From Anaerolineae bacterium (GTDB taxonomy: Bacteria > Chloroflexota > Anaerolineae > Aggregatilineales > Phototrophicaceae): a stretch of 64,000 nucleotides of DNA. The translations under genes were made by a program, and so were the position numbers. The notes under the pieces are model-generated. The model worked only from the letters and a program-made list of their open reading frames with translations. It was not told the origin of the DNA and ran no database searches. Shown piece after piece: positions 49,734 through 56,704 of the stretch. The stretch lies in contig JAJECX010000003.1 of assembly GCA_022821805.1 (NCBI GenBank), forward strand, positions 186,001-250,000, read 5' to 3'. Each line of letters opens with the position of its first letter. The stretch's first letter is position 1.

Positions 49734-50424
49734 CGGGCTGCCCGCTAATCGCGATCATCGCTTGTAATTCAGCGGCGATTCTTTCCGCAGGCGCGCCGAA
49801 CTGAAATCGCATAATCCAGCGTCCGCGCCGATCAAGCAAGAATGAGCCGGCGGTGTGATTTACCGAGTACGAGCCGGTCGAAGTTTTGCCGCTTCGCTCG
49901 AACGATAGACCAAGTGGCGCGCCGGCCGCGCGCACATCAGCTTCGGCGCCTGTCAAGCCAATAATTTCGTCGAGTTTGCGGTAGGCGAGAAAGTTGCGCA
50001 GGACATCTGGCTCGTCCCGGCTCCCGTCAACGCTAATGAAGACGAGAGCCAGCTCTTCCGAATGATCGCCGAGCAAGCCCTTGACCAGTTGAAAATCGCT
50101 GAGCGTCAGCGGGCAGATATCGGGACAGTTGGTGAATCCGAACGTCAGCAGCGCGAATCGTCCGCGCAGATCGCTCAAGCCGGTCGGAACGCCATCTTTG
50201 CTGGTGAGAGTGAAATCCGGCAATTCGATTGGCGGCTCGATCGGTATTACACCATCAAACCGGGCCTCGCTTTCATGCCGGAAGTGGCTCGCAGCGCCGG
50301 AGTCGGGCGCGCGAAGTCGATCCTGGATGAGGAATAGCGCCAGCGCGGATATGCCGATCAGCAACCCGGCAATAATGCTGTAGAGCAGGAAGACAGCCTG
50401 CGCCGGTTTCCTTTTATGCTTCAT
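49723..50424 (-). CDS. SCO1/SenC-family copper chaperone or thioredoxin-like protein
   Basis: A 233-residue membrane-anchored protein with one N-terminal membrane segment (about 8-32) and a thioredoxin-like SCO domain. The copper ligands are present: FGFTNCPDICPLTLSDF (CxxxC) and the distal His in YSVNHTAGSFLLDRRGRW. Sco proteins deliver copper to the CuA centre of cytochrome c oxidase or act as thiol reductants. No oxidase genes are in the window. Its 3' end overlaps that of alr by 11 bases. Confidence 0.9.
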   Translation of the reverse strand: MKHKRKPAQAVFLLYSIIAGLLIGISALALFLIQDRLRAPDSGAASHFRHESEARFDGVIPIEPPIELPDFTLTSKDGVPTGLSDLRGRFALLTFGFTNCPDICPLTLSDFQLVKGLLGDHSEELALVFISVDGSRDEPDVLRNFLAYRKLDEIIGLTGAEADVRAAGAPLGLSFERSGKTSTGSYSVNHTAGSFLLDRRGRWIMRFQFGAPAERIAAELQAMIAISGQPVSD

Positions 50425-50540
50425 TTACCCGTCCAAGCAACAAGATTGCGAGACAACAGCATACTAATTCTAGCAGCAAGTTATTCGGTGATATAGTTGG
50501 AGCGCCGACGCGGGCGCAGGCGGCGGGTCGTTCGCGCATA

Positions 50541-50569
50541 TTGCGGATAAGTATGAATGCGGCTAGAAT
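50541..50569 (+). promoter_or_regulatory. Promoter of the glycine cleavage operon
   Basis: TTGCGG (50541-50546) and TAGAAT (50564-50569) are separated by exactly 17 bases. Transcription would start near 50577, directly in front of the riboswitch aptamer. Confidence 0.65.
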
Positions 50570-50582
50570 CTAAATGTTGCAA

Positions 50583-50690
50583 GAAGAGAGATTCCGTCGC
50601 CATACGGAACGCCGAAGGGGCAAGCGACAAGTAGGCCAACTTGCGTGAAACTCTCAGGCAAAAGGATTCTTGTGGCAAGACTCTCTGAAG
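50583..50690 (+). promoter_or_regulatory. Glycine riboswitch (single aptamer)
   Basis: The conserved glycine-aptamer core is clear: CGCCGAAGGGGCAAGCG (50610-50626) and GAAACTCTCAGGCAAAAGGA (50647-50666). A P1 stem forms between AGAGAG (50585-50590) and CTCTCT (50681-50686). Only one aptamer is evident rather than the classical tandem pair. It lies in the 5' leader of gcvH and is followed by an intrinsic terminator. Family knowledge says such switches turn on glycine cleavage genes when glycine is plentiful; the switching direction here is inferred. Confidence 0.92.
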
Positions 50691-50704
50691 GTCAGGCAGA
50701 CCGA

Positions 50705-50740
50705 CAGGGCGCATTCTCGGCATGAGGCGCGCCCTTTTTT
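50705..50740 (+). terminator. Intrinsic terminator, likely the riboswitch expression platform
   Basis: AGGGCGC (50706-50712) pairs with GCGCCCT (50729-50735), with an inner CTC/GAG helix (50716-50718 and 50724-50726), followed by TTTTTT. It sits 15 bases after the aptamer and 28 before the gcvH start, so it can act as an attenuator controlled by glycine. Confidence 0.85.
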
Positions 50741-50767
50741 ATTGAATTCTCTTGAGGAGCGAAAAAG

Positions 50768-51160
50768 ATGGGTGAATGGAAGACACCGGCAGAACTCAAG
50801 TATGCGGAGACCGATGAGTGGTTCGCCGTAGACGGAAATATGGTGACGATTGGCATCACCGATTACGCGCAAGACCAACTTAACGACATAGTTTATGTGG
50901 AGTTTCGGGACGCGGGCGATACGGTCGACGCGGGCGATTCCTTCGGTGAAGTTGAATCCGTGAAAGCCGCTTCCGAATTGTACACTGCTGTCGCCGGTGA
51001 AATTGCCGAGGTCAATATGAGTCTGGAAGACGCGCCTGAGACGGTGAATGCCGATCCATTCGGCGCCGGCTGGATGGTCAAGATCAGCGCCAGCGATCTG
51101 TCGCCGCTTGACGGCTTAATGGACGCGGCCGCTTATGACTCTTACTGTGACAGCCGTTAG
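50768..51160 (+). CDS. gcvH: Glycine cleavage system H protein
   Basis: Lipoylated carrier shuttling the aminomethyl group among P, T and L proteins. The 130-residue protein reads KYAETDEWFAVDGNMVTIGI, TDYAQDQLNDIVYVE, and has the lipoyl-accepting Lys 66 in FGEVESVKAASELYTAVAGE. TGAGGAG lies 7 bases before the ATG. It is the first gene under the glycine riboswitch. A repeat element of about 76 bases lies between it and gcvPA. Confidence 0.96.
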   Translation: MGEWKTPAELKYAETDEWFAVDGNMVTIGITDYAQDQLNDIVYVEFRDAGDTVDAGDSFGEVESVKAASELYTAVAGEIAEVNMSLEDAPETVNADPFGAGWMVKISASDLSPLDGLMDAAAYDSYCDSR

Positions 51161-51201
51161 TTTTCGTAGCCGTCGATAAATGGTCCGCTGCGGACAAGCC
51201 T

Positions 51202-51277
51202 TGTAGGGGCGACTGACGGGCTGTGTCTACGCGACCTACGCGCCCCGGTGAGTCGCCCGCCCGCCTGCGCCGCTACA
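51202..51277 (+). repeat. Dispersed palindromic repeat (TGTAGGGGCGAC family) between gcvH and gcvPA
   Basis: It begins TGTAGGGGCGACT and contains the inverted partner AGTCGCCC at 51251-51258, with CTACA at 51273-51277 as the far end. The stretch CTGACGGGCTGTGTCTACG (51213-51231) recurs in opposite orientation near 54463-54482. Confidence 0.75.
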
Positions 51278-51332
51278 CATTTCTTTTACGCATGAATTCT
51301 TGGAAGCATTTGAAAGAGAGGTTAGGCTACAA

Positions 51333-52667
51333 GTGAGCTATATTCCACACACCGCAATGGAAACGCAGCAGATGCTGGCGGAAATCGGCGTCGACGCCAT
51401 TGATGAGTTATTCCGCGCGGTGCCACCGACTCACCGATTTCCCAAGCTGGATTTGCCGCCGCCGATGAGCGAGATGGAAGTGGCGGCCGAGATGCTGGCG
51501 ATCAGTGAGGCGAACGATCATGCGCAAGATTTCGCCATCTTTCGCGGCGCTGGCGCCTATCATCACTTCATTCCCACGGTGGTGAATCATATGCTGCTGC
51601 GCGGCGAATTCTATACCGCCTACACGCCCTATCAGCCTGAGATTTCGCAGGGCACGCTCCAGGCGACTTACGAATACCAGTCCATGATGTGCGCGCTTAC
51701 TGGCATGGATGCCGCCAACGCCAGCCACTATGACGGCGCCACCAGCCTTGCTGAAGCGGTCACCGTCGCCCTCGAAGTCGCTCGCCATCGGCGCAAGAAA
51801 GTCATCCTCAGCCATGCCATCCACCCGCAATACCGCGAAGTCGCGCGCACCTATCACCGGGGCCGCGATATCCGCATCATTGGCGACCGCGGGCGCGGCG
51901 AAATTGTCGATTTAATGGAAATGCTTGACGAAAACACCGCCATGCTCGCGGTGCAGTACCCCGACTTCTTCGGCCAGATTGATGACATGACGGCGCTGGC
52001 TGATGCGGTGCATGAGGCCGGCGCGCTGCTGGTGATGGTAGCAAACCCGATGGCGCTTTCGATCTTCAAGAGCCCGGGCGAGCTCGGCGCCGACATCGTC
52101 GTTGGCGAGGGACAGCCGATGGGCGTGCCGCTCGGCTTTGGCGGTCCCTACCTCGGTTATTTTGCCATCCGTCAAAAATACGTGCGCCGCATCGCGGGCC
52201 GCATAATAGGCGAGACGCTCGATGCCGATGGCAAACGCGCCTTCGTCATGACCCTGCGCCCGCGCGAGCAAGACATCAAGCGCGAGCGCGCCAGCAGCAA
52301 TATCTGCACCAATCAGGGACTGATGGCGCTTTCGGCGTCGGTCTATATGACGCTGATGGGAAAGAATGGCTTGCGAAAAGTCGGCGAGCTCAATTATCAC
52401 AAGGCTCACTACGCCGCCAACGAAATCAGCCGGCTGGACGGCTACAGCGTCGACATGAGCAAGCCCTTCTTCAACGAATTTGTGGTCGCCTGCCCACGCC
52501 CGATCGCCGATATCAACAAGGCGCTGCTGGAGCAGGGCATCATCGGCGGTTATGACCTGGGGCAGCATTATTTCCACCTGGAAGACCGCATGCTGCTCTG
52601 CGTAACGGAGATGAACGCCAAGGACGAGATCGATCGCCTGGTCGAGATTCTGGGAGGACTGAACTGA
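51333..52667 (+). CDS. gcvPA: Glycine dehydrogenase (decarboxylating) subunit 1
   Basis: N-terminal half of the split PLP-dependent P protein that decarboxylates glycine. The 444-residue protein starts SYIPHTAMETQQMLAEIGV and shows FRGAGAYHHFIPTVVNHMLL, YTAYTPYQPEISQGTLQATY, EYQSMMCALTGMDAANASHY and REQDIKRERASSNICTNQGL. The preferred start is the GTG at 51333 with AGG about 6 bases upstream; an in-frame TTG 11 codons earlier is possible. It works as a heterotetramer with GcvPB, encoded next. Confidence 0.94.
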   Translation: MSYIPHTAMETQQMLAEIGVDAIDELFRAVPPTHRFPKLDLPPPMSEMEVAAEMLAISEANDHAQDFAIFRGAGAYHHFIPTVVNHMLLRGEFYTAYTPYQPEISQGTLQATYEYQSMMCALTGMDAANASHYDGATSLAEAVTVALEVARHRRKKVILSHAIHPQYREVARTYHRGRDIRIIGDRGRGEIVDLMEMLDENTAMLAVQYPDFFGQIDDMTALADAVHEAGALLVMVANPMALSIFKSPGELGADIVVGEGQPMGVPLGFGGPYLGYFAIRQKYVRRIAGRIIGETLDADGKRAFVMTLRPREQDIKRERASSNICTNQGLMALSASVYMTLMGKNGLRKVGELNYHKAHYAANEISRLDGYSVDMSKPFFNEFVVACPRPIADINKALLEQGIIGGYDLGQHYFHLEDRMLLCVTEMNAKDEIDRLVEILGGLN

Positions 52668-52693
52668 TGGTTGCGGGATCTCGGAATTCCTTG

Positions 52694-52775
52694 GGCGGGC
52701 GAGTTGATAAGTCGCTCTTACAAATTGCCCTGGACGGCAAACTAGGTGGAGGGGCGACCAACCTGGTCGTCCGCC
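52694..52775 (+). repeat. Degenerate palindromic repeat copies between gcvPA and gcvPB
   Basis: GGGCGAG...TCGCTC (52696-52716) is a decayed hairpin. A better one is GCGACCA / TGGTCGT at 52754-52770 with a 3-base loop inside AGGGGCGACCA. They fill most of the 133-base gap and lack the TGTAGGGGCGA end of other copies. Confidence 0.6.
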
Positions 52776-52800
52776 GGACGACAAGCGAAAGGCACAGAAC

Positions 52801-54390
52801 ATGCTCCAGCCACTAATCTACGACATCGGCTCGCCGGGGCGTATGGGCGTCAACCTGCCGGAATGCGATGTGCCCAAGGTAGAGCTGCCGGCGGCGCTGA
52901 TGCGCGAGGAGCTTCCCTTGCCCGAAGTCGGCGAAGTGCAGGTTGTGCGCCACTTCGTAAAGCTGAGCAAGCTCAATTATTCCATCGACCAGGGTTTATA
53001 TCCGCTCGGCTCCTGCACGATGAAATACAATCCCAAAATCAACGAAGACGCGGCGCGCTTGCCTGGCTTCGCGCAGTTGCATCCACTCACCGACGAGAGC
53101 GGCTCGCAAGGCGCGCTCTTTTTGATGCACGAATTGCAGCAGTGGCTGGGCGAGATCAGCGGCTTTGAGGCGGTCAGCCTGACGCCGGCGGCGGGCGCGC
53201 AAGGCGAATTTGCTGGCATCCTGATGATCCGCCAGTATCACATCGACCGCGGCGAGGGCCAGCGCGATCTCATCCTGGTGCCAAACAGCGCCCACGGCAC
53301 CAACCCGGCCACTGTGACCATGGCTGGCATGGAAGTGCTGGAACTGCCCTCCAATAATAAAGGCAATGTCGATATGGATGCCTTGCACGCCGCTTGCGAA
53401 GGCGAGCTGCGAGACCGAATCGCCGGCATGATGATTACCGTGCCGAGCACACTGGGACTCTTTGAAGAGACCATCCTCGAGGTGATTGCGACGGTGCACG
53501 ACGCGGGCGGCTTGATGTATATGGACGGCGCCAATATGAACGCGCTGATGGCGGCCGTCAAACCGGGCGCGCTCGGCTTTGATGTCATGCATTATAACCT
53601 GCACAAGACCTTTTCCACGCCCCACGGCGGCGGCGGTCCGGGCAGTGGCGCGGTCGGCGTCAATGAAAAGCTGGCACCCTATCTGCCGGGACCGATTGTG
53701 GAGATTGTGGAGGACGGGACCGCGGACAGGGAAGAGCCTGTAGGGGCGACCTACCAGGTCGCCCGAAATGCGCGGAGCAACGACGGGCGACCCAATGGCT
53801 CGCCCCTACAAACATCGGCGGGGGAGGCTGTTGAACCACCCCTTTACGGCTTCGTCATGCCGGAAAAAAGCATCGGGCGGATGAAAGCCTTCCACGGCAA
53901 CTTTGGCATGCACCTGCGCGCCTACGCTTATATCCGCGTCTACGGCGACAGTGGCATCCGCGATGTGACACGCTACGCGGTGCTCAACGCCAACTACCTG
54001 CGCGCCAAGCTGATGCAGACTTACAAGGTGCCCTATCCGCGTTATTGCGGGCATGAGTTCGTGCTGGAAGGGCACTTTGACGACGCTGAAGACGTTCACG
54101 CGCTGGATATATCGAAGCGGCTGATGGATTATGGCTTTCACCCGCCCACCAATTACTTCCCGCTGATTGTGCCCGAAGCGCTGCTGATCGAGCCGACCGA
54201 GACCGAGACCAAAGCCGACCTGGACGAATTCGTCGCGGCGATGGAGCGCATCGCGGAAGAAGCGCGCGACGACCCCGAACTGCTGCGCAACGCGCCTCAT
54301 ACGGCGCCCGTCCGCCGCTTGGACGAGGTGCGGGCGGCCAAGGAACTGGTCCTGTGCTGCGCGCCGGCGAAAGCGGCTGCGAGTGTTTGA
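52801..54390 (+). CDS. gcvPB: Glycine dehydrogenase (decarboxylating) subunit 2, with an in-frame repeat insertion
   Basis: C-terminal half of the P protein, carrying the PLP lysine in DVMHYNLHKTFSTPHGGGGP. Other signatures are YPLGSCTMKYNPKINEDAAR, TPAAGAQGEFAGILMIRQYH, SAHGTNPATVTMAGMEV and GRMKAFHGNFGMHLRAYAYI. At 529 residues it is about 30-40 longer than usual. The excess sits at residues 313-337, between LPGPIVEIVEDGTADREEP and PPLYGFVMPEKSIGRM, exactly where a 72-base palindromic repeat (53739-53810) is inserted in frame. The insert should lie in a surface loop. GAAAGG precedes the ATG. Confidence 0.94.
   Translation: MLQPLIYDIGSPGRMGVNLPECDVPKVELPAALMREELPLPEVGEVQVVRHFVKLSKLNYSIDQGLYPLGSCTMKYNPKINEDAARLPGFAQLHPLTDESGSQGALFLMHELQQWLGEISGFEAVSLTPAAGAQGEFAGILMIRQYHIDRGEGQRDLILVPNSAHGTNPATVTMAGMEVLELPSNNKGNVDMDALHAACEGELRDRIAGMMITVPSTLGLFEETILEVIATVHDAGGLMYMDGANMNALMAAVKPGALGFDVMHYNLHKTFSTPHGGGGPGSGAVGVNEKLAPYLPGPIVEIVEDGTADREEPVGATYQVARNARSNDGRPNGSPLQTSAGEAVEPPLYGFVMPEKSIGRMKAFHGNFGMHLRAYAYIRVYGDSGIRDVTRYAVLNANYLRAKLMQTYKVPYPRYCGHEFVLEGHFDDAEDVHALDISKRLMDYGFHPPTNYFPLIVPEALLIEPTETETKADLDEFVAAMERIAEEARDDPELLRNAPHTAPVRRLDEVRAAKELVLCCAPAKAAASV
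53739..53810 (+). repeat. 72-base repeat element with inverted ends, inserted in frame in gcvPB
   Basis: It is bounded by TGTAGGGGCGA (53739-53749) and its exact complement TCGCCCCTACA (53800-53810). Inside, GGGCGACCT / AGGTCGCCC forms a perfect 9-bp hairpin. The length is 24 codons with no stop, so the gcvPB frame is preserved. Confidence 0.85.
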
Positions 54391-54455
54391 CCGCCACTGA
54401 GACGATGTTGGACCGTCTCTTGAGCCTCCCGAAAACGACTTGGGGTTGATGCGGG

Positions 54456-54501
54456 CGGGGGCGCGTGGACACAGCCCCGTCAGCCAAGGCTCGCCCCTAC
54501 A
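54456..54501 (-). repeat. Partial palindromic repeat downstream of gcvPB
   Basis: Ends with TCGCCCCTACA (54491-54501) and carries CGTGGACACAGCCCCGTCAG (54464-54483), which resembles the complement of the repeat after gcvH. The other end is missing or decayed. No T-tract terminator is seen after gcvPB. Confidence 0.65.
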
Positions 54502-54566
54502 CGTCCGCCATTGACGCGATTATCATGGACGTTTGAATTGATCTTGCAGATTACCTGAGCTGCCCA

Positions 54567-55514
54567 GTGCTCGCGCTCCTGAACATCTTCGTCGACAACA
54601 TGATCCCGGTGCTGGCGATTGCGGCGGTCGGCGTCCTCTTGCGCCGTCGTCTGCATGTCGATCCGGCGATGGTCTCCCGCATGATGTTCTATGTCTTTGC
54701 GCCGGCGCTCGCCTTTGACGCCGTCTTCACCAGCGACATCAGCGGGGGCGATTTCTTGCGCGTCTATTTTGGCACGCTGGCGCTGATGGCGGCGGTGGGC
54801 GCGCTAGCCTTTCTTGTCCTTCGCTGGCTGAAGTTGGCAGTTTCGACGCGCCGCCAGATCAGTTCGCGTGAATTTGCTACGACGCTAGTTGCCACCTTCG
54901 TCTTCAATGGCGCCAACTTCGGCATCTCAATCGTGAGTTTCGCCTTTGGCGGCGAGGCGCTGACCTATGCGGTCATCATTTACATCGCCGGCTCGACGGT
55001 CGCCTGGACGCTGGGACCTTACGTGTCTTCGAGCGGGGCAGCCTCAATGCTGAAGTCGCTAAATAGCATCTTGCGCACGCCGGTGGTGTATGCGTTGGCG
55101 CTGGCGCTTGCGCTCAAGGCGGCCGGCATCAGCGAGTTGCCGCCGGCGCTCAGCCGCACATCGCAGCTGCTGGCGGATGCGTCGATCCCCTTGATGTTGG
55201 TGCTGCTCGGATTGCAATTGGGTGGATTCCGAAAGCCCGACCGCTGGCAGCTATTGCTTTCGGGCGCGGCGATACGATTGCTGCTGGCGCCGCTGGTTGC
55301 GATTGCCTGCGCCTCCCTGCTGAGCCTGGACGGCACCGCTCGTTCCGCCTTCATCTTGCAAGCGGGCATGCCGACCGCGGTGCTGACGCTCATCCTGGCT
55401 TATGAATTTGACACCGATCGCGACCTGGCGCTCAACCTGATTATGACGACAACGCTGCTCAGTCCGATTTCACTGACGGTCCTGATATATCTGCTGCAGA
55501 ACGGCATCGTCTAA
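54567..55514 (+). CDS. AEC (auxin efflux carrier) family transporter
   Basis: A 315-residue membrane protein with about 10 helices and the family's internal two-fold pattern: NIFVDNMIPVLAIAAVGVLL and VSRMMFYVFAPALAFDAVF in the first half, LLADASIPLMLVLLGLQLGG and LQAGMPTAVLTLILAYEFDT in the second. AEC members move organic acids, malonate or similar anions. Substrate is unknown; a place just after the glycine cleavage genes might hint at an amino-acid or organic-acid role. The start is a GTG at 54567 with a weak ribosome binding site. Confidence 0.87.
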   Translation: MLALLNIFVDNMIPVLAIAAVGVLLRRRLHVDPAMVSRMMFYVFAPALAFDAVFTSDISGGDFLRVYFGTLALMAAVGALAFLVLRWLKLAVSTRRQISSREFATTLVATFVFNGANFGISIVSFAFGGEALTYAVIIYIAGSTVAWTLGPYVSSSGAASMLKSLNSILRTPVVYALALALALKAAGISELPPALSRTSQLLADASIPLMLVLLGLQLGGFRKPDRWQLLLSGAAIRLLLAPLVAIACASLLSLDGTARSAFILQAGMPTAVLTLILAYEFDTDRDLALNLIMTTTLLSPISLTVLIYLLQNGIV

Positions 55515-55563
55515 GACCAGCCATTCCAGCGAGATTGCGCTTTTCAGGCTTGCGCCGCCCCCC

Positions 55564-55569
55564 TATAAT
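55564..55569 (+). promoter_or_regulatory. Probable -10 element for the RCK-domain gene
   Basis: A perfect TATAAT 26 bases before the GTG start of the next gene, with GGGAG between as ribosome binding site. No good -35 box is visible. Confidence 0.35.
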
Positions 55570-55595
55570 CCGCGCAGATTCGCCGGGAGATTCAT

Positions 55596-56690
55596 GTGAC
55601 GGGCAATCAACTTGTTGAAATTGTCTCGCTGAAGAACCAAAGACGGCATGTTCGCATATTAAGGGTGGGTTGGCACGATACGCGCGCCCTGCTCAAGGAA
55701 TTCCGCAAACCGCTCTTTGTGTTTTTCTTCGCCATCTTGGTTGGCGGCTTAGTTTATTGGTATCTCAACAATTCGTTCTCGGACAACGAGGCGCTCGAAC
55801 TCATCGATATGCCCTATTACATGCTGGCTTTCATGGTATTGGAATCGTCAATTGAGGTGCCGAACGAGCCCTACCTCATCGTATTCTGGTATGGTTTGCC
55901 CTTGGTGGCGGTATACGTTGTGGGCCAAGGCGCGGCTGATTTCCTTCGGCTCTTTATCGATCGTGAGCAAAGGCGCGGCGCCTGGGAGGTGGCTGTGGCA
56001 TCAACGTTTCGGCGGCATATCATCGTGGTTGGCATCGGTCATACCGGCATGCGGATCGCGCGCGAGCTAAGGCAGATGGGTTTTGAAGTGGTGGCGGTTG
56101 ACAGCGATATTGACAAAGACGCGCATGACCGACTGCACGACCTCGATGTGCCGCTGATTGCCGGCGATGCCCGTAACGAGCATGTGCTGCAAACTGCCCG
56201 CTTGGATCACGCTACCGCCGCCATCGTCTGCACCTCGGACGATTATGTCAATCTCGAAGTCACGATGCGGATGCGCGATATGAACGAAAGCGCCCGCCTC
56301 GTCACGCGCATGTGGGATAAGCGGCTGGCAAAGCAGATTGAGCGCTTCCTAAATGTCGAGGTGCTCAGCGCCTCGGACCTGGTGGCGCCCGCCTTCGCCG
56401 GCGCGGCTGTCGGCGCCGAAATCACGCAGAATTTACATATCGCGGGCATGGAATACAGTATGATCCGCTTCATCGTGCGCGAGGGTTCCTTTATGGATGG
56501 CGCCGCGGTTGATGGGATTCAGGAAAATGAAGGCGTCGATATTGTGCTCCTCCATCGGCAAAACGGAGGCGCGCCCGATGTGCATCCAGATGGCCAGCGG
56601 ATCCTCAAGGCGGGCGATACCATCGTGCTCTTCGCTCATCACGATCGCATCACCGAGATTTTGGGACGGAACGAAAAAGGGCGCCGCTAG
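55596..56690 (+). CDS. Membrane protein with RCK (TrkA-N and TrkA-C) domains, lacking a potassium filter
   Basis: A 364-residue protein with two membrane segments (about 35-58 and 93-115), then an NAD-binding RCK_N domain (about 134-245): HIIVVGIGHTGMRIARELRQ, VVAVDSDIDKD, and LIAGDARNEHVLQTARL. A TrkA_C domain follows (about 280-355) with ILKAGDTIVLFAH. The layout equals a two-helix potassium channel, but the pore region reads MPYYMLAFMVLESSIEVPNE without the TVGYG filter. It may be a degenerate channel or regulatory subunit. The start is a GTG at 55596. Confidence 0.82.
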   Translation: MTGNQLVEIVSLKNQRRHVRILRVGWHDTRALLKEFRKPLFVFFFAILVGGLVYWYLNNSFSDNEALELIDMPYYMLAFMVLESSIEVPNEPYLIVFWYGLPLVAVYVVGQGAADFLRLFIDREQRRGAWEVAVASTFRRHIIVVGIGHTGMRIARELRQMGFEVVAVDSDIDKDAHDRLHDLDVPLIAGDARNEHVLQTARLDHATAAIVCTSDDYVNLEVTMRMRDMNESARLVTRMWDKRLAKQIERFLNVEVLSASDLVAPAFAGAAVGAEITQNLHIAGMEYSMIRFIVREGSFMDGAAVDGIQENEGVDIVLLHRQNGGAPDVHPDGQRILKAGDTIVLFAHHDRITEILGRNEKGRR

Positions 56691-56704
56691 GGCTTCGCCC
56701 CGCC

